The notes beneath the pieces are model-generated. The model had not been told where the DNA came from and made no database searches. It saw only the letters and a list, made by a program, of their open reading frames with translations. 64,000 nt of DNA from Meandrina meandrites (lineage: Eukaryota; Cnidaria; Anthozoa; Scleractinia; Meandrinidae): contig OY855911.1 in NCBI GenBank assembly GCA_963693305.1, positions 33,867,939-33,931,938 of the forward strand. Reading direction: 5' to 3'. Positions 36,797 to 50,254 of this stretch are shown in pieces (positions within the stretch are counted from its first letter, which is position 1; each line of letters opens with the position of its first letter). Made by a program: the position numbers and the translations under genes.

Positions 36797-39650
36797 CATA
36801 TGAGGACATGTGACAGATTTAAAGTCGATATAAAATCGTAACTTTATCACCGTAGGTTTTAACATATCATCTTTGTAGTTTCAGAGAATGGCGCAGAAGA
36901 AACTGATTCATGCTTTTGAAGCATGGCATCCTTCTTTACCCGCCATATAATAATATTAATTACACAGTTTAACCCTGATTTGTGTAAAAAAGACAATCAT
37001 GTTTTTCCTTCTCAAAATGCCTGCATTCCAACTGGAAAATGATGACTGCATTAGAAGTATAAAGCATTTCTTTGCTAAGCGTACATGTACTTCATTGGAA
37101 CGAATTTTAATATTAATTTACATGCAGAAAATGTTTCGACTGGTACACAAAACAGGATTTGTGAAAAGCGGAGTTAGTGTAGACTTGTCTAGACGATGTT
37201 TTTTAGAGTTTCTTTTTATGCGAAGAATTTCTGTTCTTCCGAGACAACACTTAGCCATCTGTCCCATGTTCATCAGGACATTACAAAGTTGCTCATTTCG
37301 CAAACAGACTTGATTTACTGGTAGTAACCTTTTTGACCTGGAGTGCTCAGGCTAATGCATTTTTAAAACGCCCACAATGATCTCATGAAGAATGATTCTT
37401 TGAATTTTCCAAGTAATGATTGTTCTATTCCATGGTTCTATTTTATAAATGGGATCAAATGCATGCATGTCTTTACCATTTCGTTATGGGAGCCGAAATA
37501 GCGAACAGAAGCTACCGAGTGACTTGGCGGCGTTGATGAGTCGCTTTTTACCTTGGACGAAAATCAGAAAACTGCAAATCTTTTGAACGATTATAAAGAT
37601 CAGTTTAATGTGAGATTACTAATGTACTTATACATTCATCTGTATTCTAACTTATGATGTTATAAAATAATCGAATTAAACATTAAAATATTTATTATCA
37701 GGTTTTGTTTGTGTTTTATGGACGATCCCTTAGCGACGTTCAATTGATCGAAGACATTAATCTCTAATCTCATCTATCAAAGTTAAGGAGCTTGCCCATT
37801 TCCACCCAGGAGTACAAATCGATATAAGCCAGTGAACTGTAACGAAAACCCTAGCAAAATGCTTGGACGTAACCAGCCATGGACTAACCCCATTGGAGAA
37901 TTGCTTGGGGAAAACTACCTGAAAATTGTATGGGGGAGTGCGGTGAGCTTCCTGGAACCCTTACTCTATCTAAGACCACAACATGCGATTTTCCCTAAAT
38001 TGATACCCTATTTCAGACGAGGCCCTAGGTAACAAAAGTTTCTTCCAATTGCTTATTCGAACTCTTTACCCTATTTCGGACCAAGCCTGGTCGTAAAACC
38101 ATATCCTTTGGTGCCGTGCCCTAACACCTTAAACACGGAGCGATCCTATATAACGAGGCTGAACTGTTCAGCCTGCCAATCACAAGTTCCAATGCGACGA
38201 TTTCATTGGTTGGGAAATGCAATCAACTGGCTTTTGGTGTGGCGTGATTCCGAGTTACCTCGTTTTCTAAACTAAAAATAGATTCAAAGCAGTACAAGAA
38301 ATAGCATCAAGATTCTCGTGTATAAAATTCTCTGTTTTGTTGTTTGGGTGCAAACAATCGAAAGCGAGGTTTAGAAATAAAGAAAGATACCTGTAGCTTT
38401 CAGTCCCTGTTCTGCGAAATCACGGAATTTCCTGCCCGCAAGCGACCTGAGCATAGCGCCGATACTGAATTACAATTACACTGGATAAATGTGTTGCAAG
38501 TAAACAAAGAAATATTTATAAATTCATTTTCTGAAACCTTAATCCGCTTATTGCTGAAGAATAACGTTTTAGTCAAGGATATGCCACAAAAGCTAGCAAA
38601 AGCAAACGAAACTTGTAGTTTTGAATTTTGTCGCTTCAAAATTGAATTGGTGATTGTTCCCGTTTCACGATAGTATAAAAAGAACGTTTGTAAAGAGCGT
38701 ATCTCCTTGTTCGCCAAATTTCGAAATGTAGGGAATTTTGCCAAAGCATTGTTACCCATAAAAACAAAATACTGAAAGACCTGAAAGACCTGAAACGATT
38801 GTCATTGATGTGTTCAGCATTATCTGTGAGCTTTCATGTCGTAACAGTGTTTGTGCGTGGTGGACATCAATTTTGAATTTCCAGGATTGTTGCATAAATT
38901 CTGTTTAAATTTTCTTTTAGCTTGAATGGAATTATTGGTAGTTTATATTATATGTTAGCTTGTTAATTCCATATAATGAACTGGGATCGCCTTTAAAAAG
39001 CAAAATTTGCGGAGCTCTTCTCTTTCATGACCGTTACTCTGACACGACTTTTTAAAATTGAAGCCAACAAAGTGCTAGACGGGGCCTTTTTACAGGCTCG
39101 TTCCTACGTTCCGTGTTTAAAAGGGTTGCTTCATGAGACACAACCCGAATGTAAGCTCTGTCAGTTTGGTGTACTTTGGACCAAGCGTACATTATGATTA
39201 TTTTTAGAAAATTGACAACCGCTTTCAGATTGACACAAGACATGTTCGATCGTTTGACGATCATCATCAGCTGTGGGTTCGGTTGCCCTTGCGGTTTGAA
39301 TTTGTATTTGCAATGGCGTAACATTTTAAACGTAATACATTTCAAGTTAACGTTCAACATTTAAATGCGCGAGACATGGAACAATTCTAAATACGCGGCA
39401 AAGGAAATAGGCCAAAAAAATTACAAAGATTATATGATTATTATTTTCAGTAATCAGTGCTTGTGGTCGACTTTTCGATGGGCTGGAATTTCATTTATCC
39501 GGTGATGTCTGGTTGCCATGAAGAGATCTGATAAATTACAACAAAATCAGCTTTAATTGATGATGATAATTCATGTCGACCACTTAATTAAAGACTCTAA
39601 CGTTTTCCGCTTTTTTGTTGCCGGCTTTTGGATATGCTCAAGTAAGCCTG
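36797..39650. other. RB1-like 3' region and intergenic DNA
   Basis: Directly after the RB1-like stop. ATTAAA-type signals near 37675-37690 could end the transcript. Open frames here (longest 119 codons) lack domains and codon bias that I can recognise. No RNA gene seen. Confidence 0.4.
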
Positions 39651-42600
39651 GCTTAAAAGTGAACTGTAATGTTTAGCACCAAATGTGAGCTTCACTTCCA
39701 CCGCTCTCGCGAGTCCGGGCTTCTTCCTCGGCGTTTTCAGGGGAGGCGGCAATCCAGCCTACACCAAACTCGGACATTTGATATTCTCCCCGTCGGTGAA
39801 CGCTTGTGGACTGAAACATGCCACTAAAAAATGTCGAACCGTTAATTCTATGACTCATTAGTCAATCAGGAAGGAAGGACTTACTCCACTCCATCAAATT
39901 CTTTTGAATTTATGTCTAGTATTACTGAAATAGCATGCTTGGTGAGATCAGGACATTTTTGCTTATGAGGGTTTCTCCCGTTAGGTCTCTGCCAGTATTA
40001 ACTTAATAATTAAGAAAAAAGATAACAGTACAGAAACATGATGAAACAAGGATGATTGATTTAACTGATTAGAAAAGAACGTTTGAGGAGACAGATACAG
40101 ACAAACTTGAAAATTCTAAAAATTTCAGCTTCGTGTTTCAAGCCGGTTTTAGCGAGGCTTACCCGGCAGACACAGTTCAACACTTAGGAAGTATCCACTA
40201 CTGTTGTCTGTGTGTATAAAATCAAACTGAGACTCAAGTACGGTTTAAAATGACATTCTCCACTGCCAAATTATGCTTTATAACTGTCCTTTGGTCCAAG
40301 TCATACCAGACTGATGGGACAACTGAACTGACATTTATAAAATTCCTTGCAAATTAATATGAATTTTGCTCCCTCTATACTGACCACGCAATGAAGGAGA
40401 TATACAGTATTACGGAAAATGATGTTTTGTAGACCTACGTCTACATCATTTAAGGCGGGGGTAAACGGGATAGAGAAAAAGCGCCACCCGACAGTTGACG
40501 CCCACGCAACGGCACCCAGGTTATCAAGGGACTGTTTTGATGTCCATCTAATTATTTTTAACTTCAAATTCTAATTTTAAAATTACACTTGATCTTTAAT
40601 GACTCTTTAATATTTCTTATTTCTCCAAATTTTACTAATCCTTTGAGAAAGACTATCTCTTCCCAAACATCGCCAAGAATCACCCAAAAATTTACAAAAC
40701 ACCGCTAAACATAGCTTTGTGAAATGTGCATAGGGTTTTGGGAATGCTTGAAACGCAAACGAGATAGTCGCATTAAACCCTAGTTAAGAAGTGAAAAAGC
40801 GGGCTTCAGGTGTAGCCCCGCCTTAAGACTGGCTTTCACCAGGCATAAGCGACTAAGCGCAAACGTAAGCACAATCAGGCAAAAGCATAAGCAGAGGAGA
40901 AACAAAAACGTCAATTTTTCTTCAGTTCTCGTGCTTATGATTACGCTGCGTGAGGACAACGTAAGAATGATGTGTGTTCCTTCTGGCTTAAGAGCCAATG
41001 TCGCGTTGTAGTGTAGATGAGGAAATAGGATATGAATATATCAATACACTCCTTTTTGATAAGAACCGTTTTTATATAAGAACGTTGAGGCTGAGAAAGA
41101 CCAAAATTTGAAAACCCAAAAATGAAATTTGGGTAGGAACTAACTTTTTTCCTGTTCGTTGTGAGTGACAAATAAATGTACTGGAATGAATCAATCTTTA
41201 TTCAGATCTAACCTGGAATCAATATTGTCCGTTGTCATTACCCGTCAGTAAAGTGAACGTGTGTATATCGGTTAGGAGTGCATGAATTTATTGCAATACT
41301 ACTTCCTTTTTTTTTTTAAATATGACCATTTAAGGCTAAAATCTTCGAAAAATTAAGAATGCTCAGCCTGGGCCGTACCCTGGTTCAAGAGGTTTTCTTT
41401 TTCTCTTAAGTTTTCATCAAACTTGAGGCTTCGACCGCGCGAAAGCTCTCGCCTCAGTAGAAGAAAGAAGAAAGTAAACTTCTGGGACTATCTCTGGCTA
41501 TCGCAGAGGCATGCATGCATGCATCACTTAAAATGTGATCAATCATGATGCCCGATCGTGTCATTTCAAGCTATACAAATGAAAAGGCCTTAAAATTTCA
41601 GCGTAGTTGAGCATCAAATGTGGATATTTTCAATCTGCCCAGCGAGGAACTCGCGTGGACTAAAGCGTGCCACTGACATATGCTTGTTACAACTCACCAG
41701 TCGATTTTAAGGTTTTCACGCTAATCAGGAAGGAAGGATCGAGCTCAATATTTTTAACCCCATACCAGAAACCCATAAGGGTTGTTCAACTCCTTCTGAG
41801 TTTGTGCCCATACTTGGAGAGGTTTGGGGATTAAGACTATTTGGTGATTTAGGAAAATTAGCTGCGACAGAGGTGTCACCGTTACAAAATTATCATACAT
41901 GTACTTGATTGCAGGAAACCTCAAAATATAGTTAAACTAATAACAGTTCAGGAACGTCCTTGCTCTCCTTCTGATTTGAAGAGAAGAACGTTTGGGGAAA
42001 CAGATCGAGGCGAAATTTAGCCTGCGAGCTGCTCCCCGCGGGGAAGTCAAGACGGAAAGAAAAAATAGAGGTCCCAAGAGGCTATCAAAAATTACACTAC
42101 ATTTTTCAAGCCAGATTAGCGAGGTTCAGTTCACCAGACATGTCAGACGCACTTTAACAAGTGTTAGGAAATCTAAGCTTCTGTTGTCAGCTCACACAGT
42201 TAAACTGACAATCAAATGGCTATCACGATGGGTTTCCACTGACAGTTGATCAATGCTGTATAATGATGTTGGCCGTCAAGCAATCATCACAAGCGTTTAG
42301 TGTTTTCATATCTGATTAAGGTTATGTTTAGTGCTAATGTGTTGAAGATCGGAGTGGTGCGGCGCTGTGATTTGAAATATGTGGTGTTATTAAGAAGTGC
42401 AGCTCTCTAACTGTGTTGGGGAATTGAAGAACCTCTGGCGGATCTTATTTAATCATTGCATTTAATTAAAGCATTGTGTGGGGGAACAATATTTGTGGTA
42501 GGAGTTAAATTCTAGCTGAAAGAACAATTACAGACTCGGTCTACAACAGTATTCCTCTAGCGCTAATAATCTAAGTTGTGTCCGTCCCAACACAGGAGAA

Positions 42601-42915
42601 TTCAGTGATCACCCTCTCTTTAGCTCTACTGAAAGTTTTAATTTCGGGATCGCCTTTGAGCTTTGTCGCTCCAAAGATAATATTTGGAACACTCTAAACA
42701 GTCTCTTTTGTAATGCTCAATGGTTAAGGAGGTCACATAGTTTAAATAAAATTCTGAAATGTCACGGAATGTGTCTCTTTATGAGTGGTCAGACAAAACT
42801 GAATGCAGATCAAGCGTGCCGGAGTATTAGCAAAGAACGCCCCCGCACAGATAGAACTTTTATAAACCGGGCGAAGAAAACAACGAATCATCCTTTGGTG
42901 AACATCCAGCAAAAA
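39650..42915. repeat. Intergenic region with a diverged direct duplication and a dispersed repeat
   Basis: About 39,650-40,230 and 41,600-42,240 are similar in order along their length: CAGGAAGGAAGGA, GAGAAGAACGTTTGAGGA / GAGAAGAACGTTTGGGGA, TTTCAAGCC...TTAGCGAGG and TGTTGTCTGTGTG / TGTTGTCAGCTCACAC pieces. Between them, about 40,435-40,800 is related in reverse orientation to 47,235-47,725. It ends at the FN3-Frizzled gene, so part may be its promoter. Confidence 0.45.
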
Positions 42916-45889
42916 ATGAAGTTTGTTGAGGTCCTTTGGTTTGGAGTCTTTGTAGATCTCTTAATCGTCAACGCCAAGCAAGGTAAGATAGTGTTTCAAT
43001 TTAGATATTCAACTTGTTGGTATAATAATATTTGCAATGACGTCGTTCTCCGTAGCGTTTTAATAGCTGATGTTAGCGTTTTGTGTTTTTGGAAAACTTC
43101 CCGAGAAAAAGCTTCCAAACAAACTGCCGGAAAGTTTCAAAAGGAAGAACAGTTAAAAGATTTTTGCGTCTGAGCGATCGTGGTTAAACTTGGTTTACTT
43201 ACGTTTTTTACGCAAACATGCCGTGAAACAAAACAACGGCGGATTGGCACGCCAGTGCAGGCGAGTTAACAATAGCTATTTGTTCACTGATTTGTTATTA
43301 GTTTAAACACCTGGCGAGAAAATGGAAAACAGTTTGGTTTATACGTGATGCGTGCATTTAAAAGACAGAATAATAAGAAATCAAGGCACGATTATCATAC
43401 TGATAACAAGTTCAAGGTACAAAAGACCGACGGAAATATGTCACTGACGACGTCGAACCTTAATTGCCAAGTTTTGAAAGATAAAGCTCCAACAAAACTT
43501 TGTTTACTTATCTGGCACACAGCATCATTATCAAAATACGGGGCCAGTGTGCCAAGCGAGTCCTGTCGTCGCGTGAAATAATGGTAAAAGAACAGCAACA
43601 AGGCCGCGAAAAAAAAGCTTCTTGCCTTTCTAAGCTGTGTATTTAGTTGGCGTGTTCTCGCCAATACTTTCATTCAACCAATCAGAAGGTCCTCTTTCCC
43701 GCGCTTGATTCAGGATGCTTGTTTGATTTGAGTGCTGATAGTTTAGTTTTATTTAGCCGCTTTGTTATCACAAGGAAGATTAATGATTACTTTTTATAGT
43801 TTTGGTTTTACCGTGATTCTTTAATAGACTGCTCTATCTCCAAAAGATCGCATTTTGGTACCACCAATTCAAACAAACTTTGATACGGCTAAGAGACGTC
43901 TATAACGCCGACTGACACTTCATTGTTTTGTTACATTTTTACATTTCAGTGAAAAGAAGCTCTTCAAATCTCGACTCTTGGAATATCAAAGTGAGGGCAC
44001 TGTCTTCAACCAGCCTACTGGTCACGTGGGACCCTCCATCTCAGGGCCCACAGACACTGGTTGGGTATAGTCTCGTTTTCGTTCCAGTTAATGCGCACCA
44101 AAAAAGGAGAACACACGTCGAACTTTTCGTAAGTCATAATACATTTTAAACGCGTTAAAAAGTGTGATTGTAACTTTCTTGTTCGTAAGATACAATAGCA
44201 GCTGGAAGTTCTCGATGGACCGTTAAGTGCTGCCGTTAAAACTTGAATGTAGACATGCAAGATATTTAAACATTTACGCAGTGTCGACTAAATAAACATC
44301 GCTTTATGTTCACACACTCGTTTTTTATCACATTATTTACCTTAACAATGTGTGTCATAGAGTGATTATACTAAACTCGTGAAATAATTCCATTGTTTCT
44401 TTTGTCAGTCTTGTTTTGACTATTACGCACTAACTGTTAGATATTGCCTCACAGGTTAAATAAAATCACTCCACTGAGCTTCTGGCAGACACAAATATAG
44501 CATTTTGCACTTGTAGGTCAGACATATATTACATGTATTCACATCAAGGCAGAAGTTCTAGGTATGGTTTTAACAAAGACAAAATGGTCACACTTCTCGT
44601 GCAAAGGACGTGTTAAGAAACTGCATCATCAGCGAAACTTGTGGCCTCTTACAAGAGAGAATGATCCTCTCTTTGCCTCTAAAATGTTTGGTTAAAGCTC
44701 AAATAATAATAAGTAGCTATCCTGAGAAATTGCTCGAAATATCGTTTGATACCGGCAAAGTCGACGAGCCCGCAGGCCGAGTTGGCTAAAATCAGACGTT
44801 ATTCCCCAAGATCGAGCAGGATAATTGTTTTATTATTCAACAAATTGTCAACGAAATACAACGAGGAGGAAGAAGAAGAAAGTCTTTGCAAACTACGTAC
44901 ATCAACTGTATATAGTTTGCAGGATGACGGATAACAAGGACTTTCTGACCATATATAGGCATCGTAACAATTTGTAGAATAATATTTGTTGCTGTCATGC
45001 CCAACCTCATTCAATAATTGTTAATTATTTGTCATTTTAACAACAGATGAACCGCCATGTCATGACAAACCTGCGTCCAGGAACACGATACAAGATCAAG
45101 CTTGCGCCATTGATGAATAATGGAAAACAAAAGGGATCTTACTCAAACTGGGTGAATGCCTGGACACCAACAGGTTAGGACAAAGCTCTACGACTATTTT
45201 GCAAGATGCTGTATGAGCAGCAGTATAAGCAGAAAAGATGACAATATTTTGTTGGTGTTTCAAAAATAATTTTTTTACTTCTATCTCTTCTTTAAACCTC
45301 TTAAAATTACACTCAAACAGCCTTATTCAACCACAATTTGATTATTGCAACGTAGTGTGGGGAAGCTGTAACAAGGGCCTTTCTGAAAAACTGCATGGGC
45401 TTCAAAACCGCGCAGCTCGTACCCTAATGTCTGCGAGCTATGATAGTAATTTAGATGATTTGTTCCGGACACTGGGGTGGCGAAGACTCTATTATCAAAG
45501 ATTGGAACAGAAGTCTATCCTAATGTATAAAACATTACATGGTATGACTCCTGATTATCTGAGATCAAGATTCGTATATGGTGACGATGTTAGTGCTTAT
45601 CGTTTAAGGAATACCGAAAACAAATTAGTTCTTCCACAACCTCGAACTGATTATCTCAAGAAACGTTTTTCGTACAGCGGAGCTCAGTTGTGGAACAACT
45701 TACCTATAGACCTAAGACAAGCATCTTCACTGGCCGATTTCAAATCTAAATTAAGTCGGCACAGTTTGAAGTAATATCTTAATTTTAAGTAAATTTTAGA
45801 CACGGCCTCCATGAAAAGCAGACTTTTCTTTTTTTATTTGAATTTGTTGTTATTAAATTTTTGTAGTTAGTTAGATAGGTAGATAGTCC

Positions 45890-45936
<47 letters not shown>

Positions 45937-48900
45937 CTATCCTATCCTATCAAATCGCTGCCCGGACTCCGCAATACAATAATGCATAACGCTCTAAACA
46001 CATGTACGCGTTGCGGACATATGGGTTAATTAAGTTAGCTCAATGCGTTGGTACACCGTATGGAAAGCAGGGAGGGAGAGAGTTCAACACACGGGCGAGG
46101 CACGCACACGATCTTTTTATTTTCCTTTTTTTTCCTTTCAACGTGTTTTTTTCTTTCTTTTTCTCCTCAAGAAGCTAACAAGTGCTTCCCATTTATTATT
46201 TTGCTCACTATTTATGTATTATGTTATTAAAACCCACTCTTGCCTGGAGCCCGTGTTCATTTCGTAACAACGACACCAAATGCTTTCTAGGTTATTTTTT
46301 GAAACAATTCAAATAAGAAAATGCTCGCATCCCATTCCCATTTTGGCGACATTTAATTTCATCTTCGTCAAGTCCAGTTACGCATTACTCAGCGGAGTTG
46401 CAAACAAAAGTCTACGACCAAAGAGAGGACTGACCGAACGACCGACCGAGTGAGTAATTGCGCTCGTCTACTAAACTCCTATTTTGCATCCTGCAAAACA
46501 GTCGTAAAAATTAACCGCGGTAAAACAACACAGTTTTTCGCCATTCACTGGTAAAAGCTGTCAACTAGTCACAATCTTAGGAAGCGCGGGAAACTGTCGG
46601 GAACTTTAATTTATCTTTGGTTTGATTTACGTTTTATAGAGAACAAGACCACTTCAGGACAAAGCACCGATTCTACAGTTGCACCACCCAGCTCGTCGCA
46701 GGCCCCAGGACATTGCTCGCGCATCAGCAAAGCCTGCGAAAATATCGGCTACAACTTCACTCAGATGCCGAACTACTTCAGTCAGCAGAACCAGAACGAT
46801 GCCGAGCAGGAGTTGTCACAGTTCACCAGCATGATTCAATCGAACTGTTCACCAGTGTTGCACGTGTTTTTATGTGCACTGTATTTTCCTCCTTGTGCTG
46901 ACAACTGTGACTCGCCCACGCCCCCATGCCGCTCCGTATGCCGCGCGGCCAGACGGGACTGCGAGCCTTGGCTGAAGAGGGCTGGGTTCAAATGGCCTTA
47001 TAAATTTAAATGCAATAGTTTCCCAGACCCCAGTGACCAGGCTTGTGTTGGAGAGGACGGAACTATAACTTCCGGTAAGAACTACTTTTCTTACTTCGTC
47101 ACGCATTCTTCCCTCGCTGTTCTGCTGTGTGATCATGAGTACCTCAAAATTTACGTTGCGTTATAGTTCTTCACGTCGTCACGCAATCTCTACTCTGCTG
47201 TTCTGTGTGATCACGACTGAGTAATGTAACAACAACCACCCAAAAAATTTACAAAACACCACAAAACATAGATTAATGGGATGAGCAGAGAGTTTGAATT
47301 GCTTGAAGTTCTCTGACTCCGTTTTTCCACCGCTAAACTTGGGTTTAATGCGAATATCTCGTTCGCGTTTTAAACAATCCAGAAACCCTCTGCTCAATTC
47401 ACAAAGCTATGTTTAGCGACTTAAGGGTGTTTCGTAAATTTTTGGTGATTTTTGGGGACGTTTGGTAAGAGATAGTTTTTTTCAAAGGATTAGTTAAATT
47501 TGGAGAAATAAGAATTATTTTAGATTTAAAGTGATTTTAAAATTAGAATCTGAAGTTAAAAATTAGTAGATGGACACCCAAACAGTCCCCTGACAACCTG
47601 GGGTGCTCTTGCGTGGGGGTCAACTGTCTGGTGGTGTTCAAAAGTAATTTTCTTTCTTCTTTCCCTTCTTTAAATCCCTCGAAATTTCACTCAAATTCAC
47701 GTTTACCCCCGCCTTAATTTCATGTTTACCTAAAGTCTGTTTGTTTGTTTTTTTATAGTCGTGGAACCAGTTGTGATCCCCAAGCAATGTGAGCCACTAA
47801 ATAACGCTAGCATGTGTCACGATCTCGGATACAGCCTCGTCCGGATGCCCAACTTTTTAGACCATAAAACGCAACAAGAAGCTGAGCCACGAATCCAAAT
47901 ATTTTCTCCGCTGGTAAAACTCGAATGTTCCCCTTCACTTCATTTCTTTCTGTGCGTGTTGTATGTTCCTCCCTGCGTTATTAACATGAATGGCAAGATT
48001 CCTCCGTGTAGAGAGGTCTGTGAGGAAGCGAGGCGGGGATGTGTGCCTGTCATGAAGAATTTTGGCTTCTCATGGCCCGAGATTATGAACTGTTCACGTT
48101 TTCCGTCGTTTGATAAAAAAGGATCGGGCTTCTGTTTGAAACCAAAGACTAAATGTCCAAAGAGTAAGTAGTTATATGTTAAATTATTATATGGCTGCCC
48201 GCGCGAGCGGGCAAGATAAGGTAAACCCTACTTGGTGATTGGCAAGGCCGGCCTATCTTGCCCGCTCGGGATTCCCGCGATTTCCCTCAAATTTTTTGTT
48301 ATTATTGCTGTTACCGTCGTCGTTGTTTCCATATAACAAATCCTTTATTGACCAAGCCTGTTCGGCCAAGATAGCGGGATATTAGCCTTACTCTTTTTTG
48401 CGTGTTTATGGTCCTCGACCACATCTTGTTCCATAAACTCGCAAAAAAACACTTGGCCAATATCCCGCCATGTTGACCTGACACTCGGTCAATAACCCAT
48501 ACTTATGTGCTTAGCCTGATCTAACAGGCACGCCTTCCGTAAGCGGCCATCAAGTCATAGTCCCATGCAGTCTCATACAAAACACTTCATTTCACCGCTC
48601 TGGTCCTAGCCTGCGAATGCAGACGTATTTCCGGAGCGTCAGCCGGAAACAACAACTACTACTACTACTACTGCTGCTGCTGCTACTGCTACTGCTACTA
48701 CTACTCCTACTACTTAACAATTAGGTTATTCGCTCTCGATTTCTATGAGTTGATAGTTGACGAGACCGCAGGCCGAATCAACTATCACCTTTAGAAATCG
48801 AAAGTGAATAATCTAATTGTTTTAGTAGAATTCTAACTGAAATAAACGCAAACGGTTTCTAATTATTTTTCTACGCATTATTGAACTTAACGCTTTAACA

Positions 48901-50254
48901 AAATTGCACGCATTGAATTGTCCTTGGTAAATTTGCAGTTGTTTACGCGCGTGCACCTGTTTTTTTCAATAATTTCAAGCTTTTGAAGAGAAACCGCTAA
49001 TGTCCTTCTAATTATTTAATTATCCATTAAAACGTCGCATTTTGTGGACGACCCGCAACCACTGCACTCTAATGGCTGATAGTATACGAGTAGCTCAGCC
49101 ATTCAGATTGCAGCATTTGCATTAGTATACTTGAAGAATTCTACTACTTACTACTCACTACAGTACTGTTCACTCTATTTTTTTAAAACTTCAGCGACAG
49201 AGATTGCTCAGCCACAGTCACGCTGCCAGCCTCTGAAGATTCCAATGTGTAAAACTTTGAACTATACTCATATCATTCTACCGAACTTTCTGAACCATTC
49301 AAGCCAATCTGAAGTGAATCGTATCCTGAGTTCCAAGGAGTTACAATCACACCTCGCGTCTAATTGTTCCGATCACCTGAGACGCTTTGTCTGTTTCCTG
49401 TTCGCTCCATATTGTACCGCAGATGGGACGCCACTTCCTCCGTGTCAAACATTCTGCGAGAAAGTTAAGACGGACTGTGCTTACTTGTCTGCACGCTGGT
49501 TGGCTGATTTGGATTGCGCAAGGTTTCCGACTTTGTCACGCAAGCGCTTGTGCTTTGGTGATCCGCTGACCACCATGGACTGCGTTGGTCCTCACAGCAG
49601 ACCCTGTACAGGTAGTACATATTGTTGTTGTCGTTGTTTTTTGTTTGCTTTTGTTGTTGCAGGGAAAATTTGTACTGTTGTAATCTGTCAGCAGTAGCCA
49701 GGGCAGTAGGCAGGATTTTGCTTGGGTGGGTGCGAGCACCGGAAGCATGAGCGTCTAAGGGGGATCCGGGGGTATATTTCCCCGAGGAGATTTTGAAAAA
49801 TCAAGTTTTTAAATTCCGCTTTTCCTGCATTCTGAGAGTCATTTTTACTCTACCTCTCAGATTAAGCGGACCTTTGCCGCGCGTGATGGGGTGCGGACAC
49901 ACCCATTGCCCCCCCCCCCCCCCCCCCACCTACCCCACGCCGCCCCGACTACGGCGCTGGTAGTAAACACCTAACACTGTGTTTGTCATGATTGTAGTGA
50001 TTTCATCGACTTTTCCAATAATTTTAAAATGCTCGTCGCCTGGCATCCGCTTCGCAATCGACGGAATAACTATAAACCTCTACAACGGAACGAGTGTACG
50101 TTTGACGTCAACAACGGACGCTCTTCGGCAGTGCAACGAAAGTCGCCGTCAAGACAAAGGGAGATATGAGTGTCGCTTTACTGTCAACTATGACCAGTTT
50201 GAAATGCTTTCAGTGAGCTCCGTGGCCGTGAAATATCATTGCTTTAAAGACTGA
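42916..50254 (+). CDS. Secreted FN3 + triple Frizzled-CRD protein, seven exons (628 aa)
   Basis: Exons with matching phases: 42916-42982, 43950-44128, 45047-45173, 46640-47074, 47759-48163, 49195-49611, 49998-50254. Exon 1 is a signal peptide (MKFVEVLWFGVFVDLLIVNA). Exons 2-3 form one fibronectin type III domain (about 33-125; VRALSSTSLLVTWDPP, LRPGTRYKIKLAPL). Exons 4, 5 and 6 each encode one complete Frizzled cysteine-rich domain (about 155-265, 278-400, 413-535), each with the C...LGY...MPNF, C...FLCxLYxPPC, PPCxxxC and FP pattern. Exon 7 gives an 85-residue Cys-containing end of unknown type. No membrane helix is visible, so a secreted Wnt-binding modulator is likely, unlike sFRPs (one CRD plus NTR) or corin. 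AATAAA lies at 50977-50982. Confidence 0.85.
44129..45046. other. Intron 2 of the FN3-Frizzled gene, nothing recognised
   Basis: A short GACGAGCCCGCAGGCCGA segment at about 44762-44779 resembles one at about 48758-48775 inside a foldback; otherwise nothing recognised. Confidence 0.35.
45235..45951 (+). mobile_element. 5'-truncated LINE fragment (CR1/jockey-like RT C-terminus)
   Basis: An open frame to 45774 reads as the C-terminal domain of a LINE protein: PQFDYCNVVWGSC, LQNRAARTLM, YKTLHGMTPDYL and a YSGAQLWNNLP...LADFKSKL ending, all typical of animal CR1/jockey-type elements. The 3' end is AATAAAGT followed by a (TATCC)n tail (45933-45951) instead of poly(A). Only the last 180 codons remain, inside intron 3 of the FN3-Frizzled gene. 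Confidence 0.82.
47235..47725. repeat. Dispersed repeat, copy in intron 4 of the FN3-Frizzled gene
   Basis: Shares AAATTTACAAAACACC, a GACAACCTGG...GCGTGG...GTCAACTGTC block and GTTTACCCCCGCCTTAA with the reverse strand of about 40,435-40,800. Internally it has an imperfect inverted repeat (AAATTTACAAAACACCACAAA against TTTCGTAAATTTTTGG). No coding. Confidence 0.55.
48164..49194. repeat. Intron 5 of the FN3-Frizzled gene with two foldbacks and a triplet repeat
   Basis: GCGAGCGGGCAAGATA near 48207-48222 is mirrored by TATCTTGCCCGCTCG at 48254-48268. A (CTA/CTG)n tract runs at about 48655-48713. A further 118-bp foldback at about 48717-48834 has CAATTAGGTTATTCGCT and its complement at its ends. 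Confidence 0.5.

Noticed and set aside
45238..45774. 178-codon frame as an independent host gene
   Set aside because: It is the C-terminal end of a LINE reverse transcriptase followed by a (TATCC)n tail, truncated at the 5' side.
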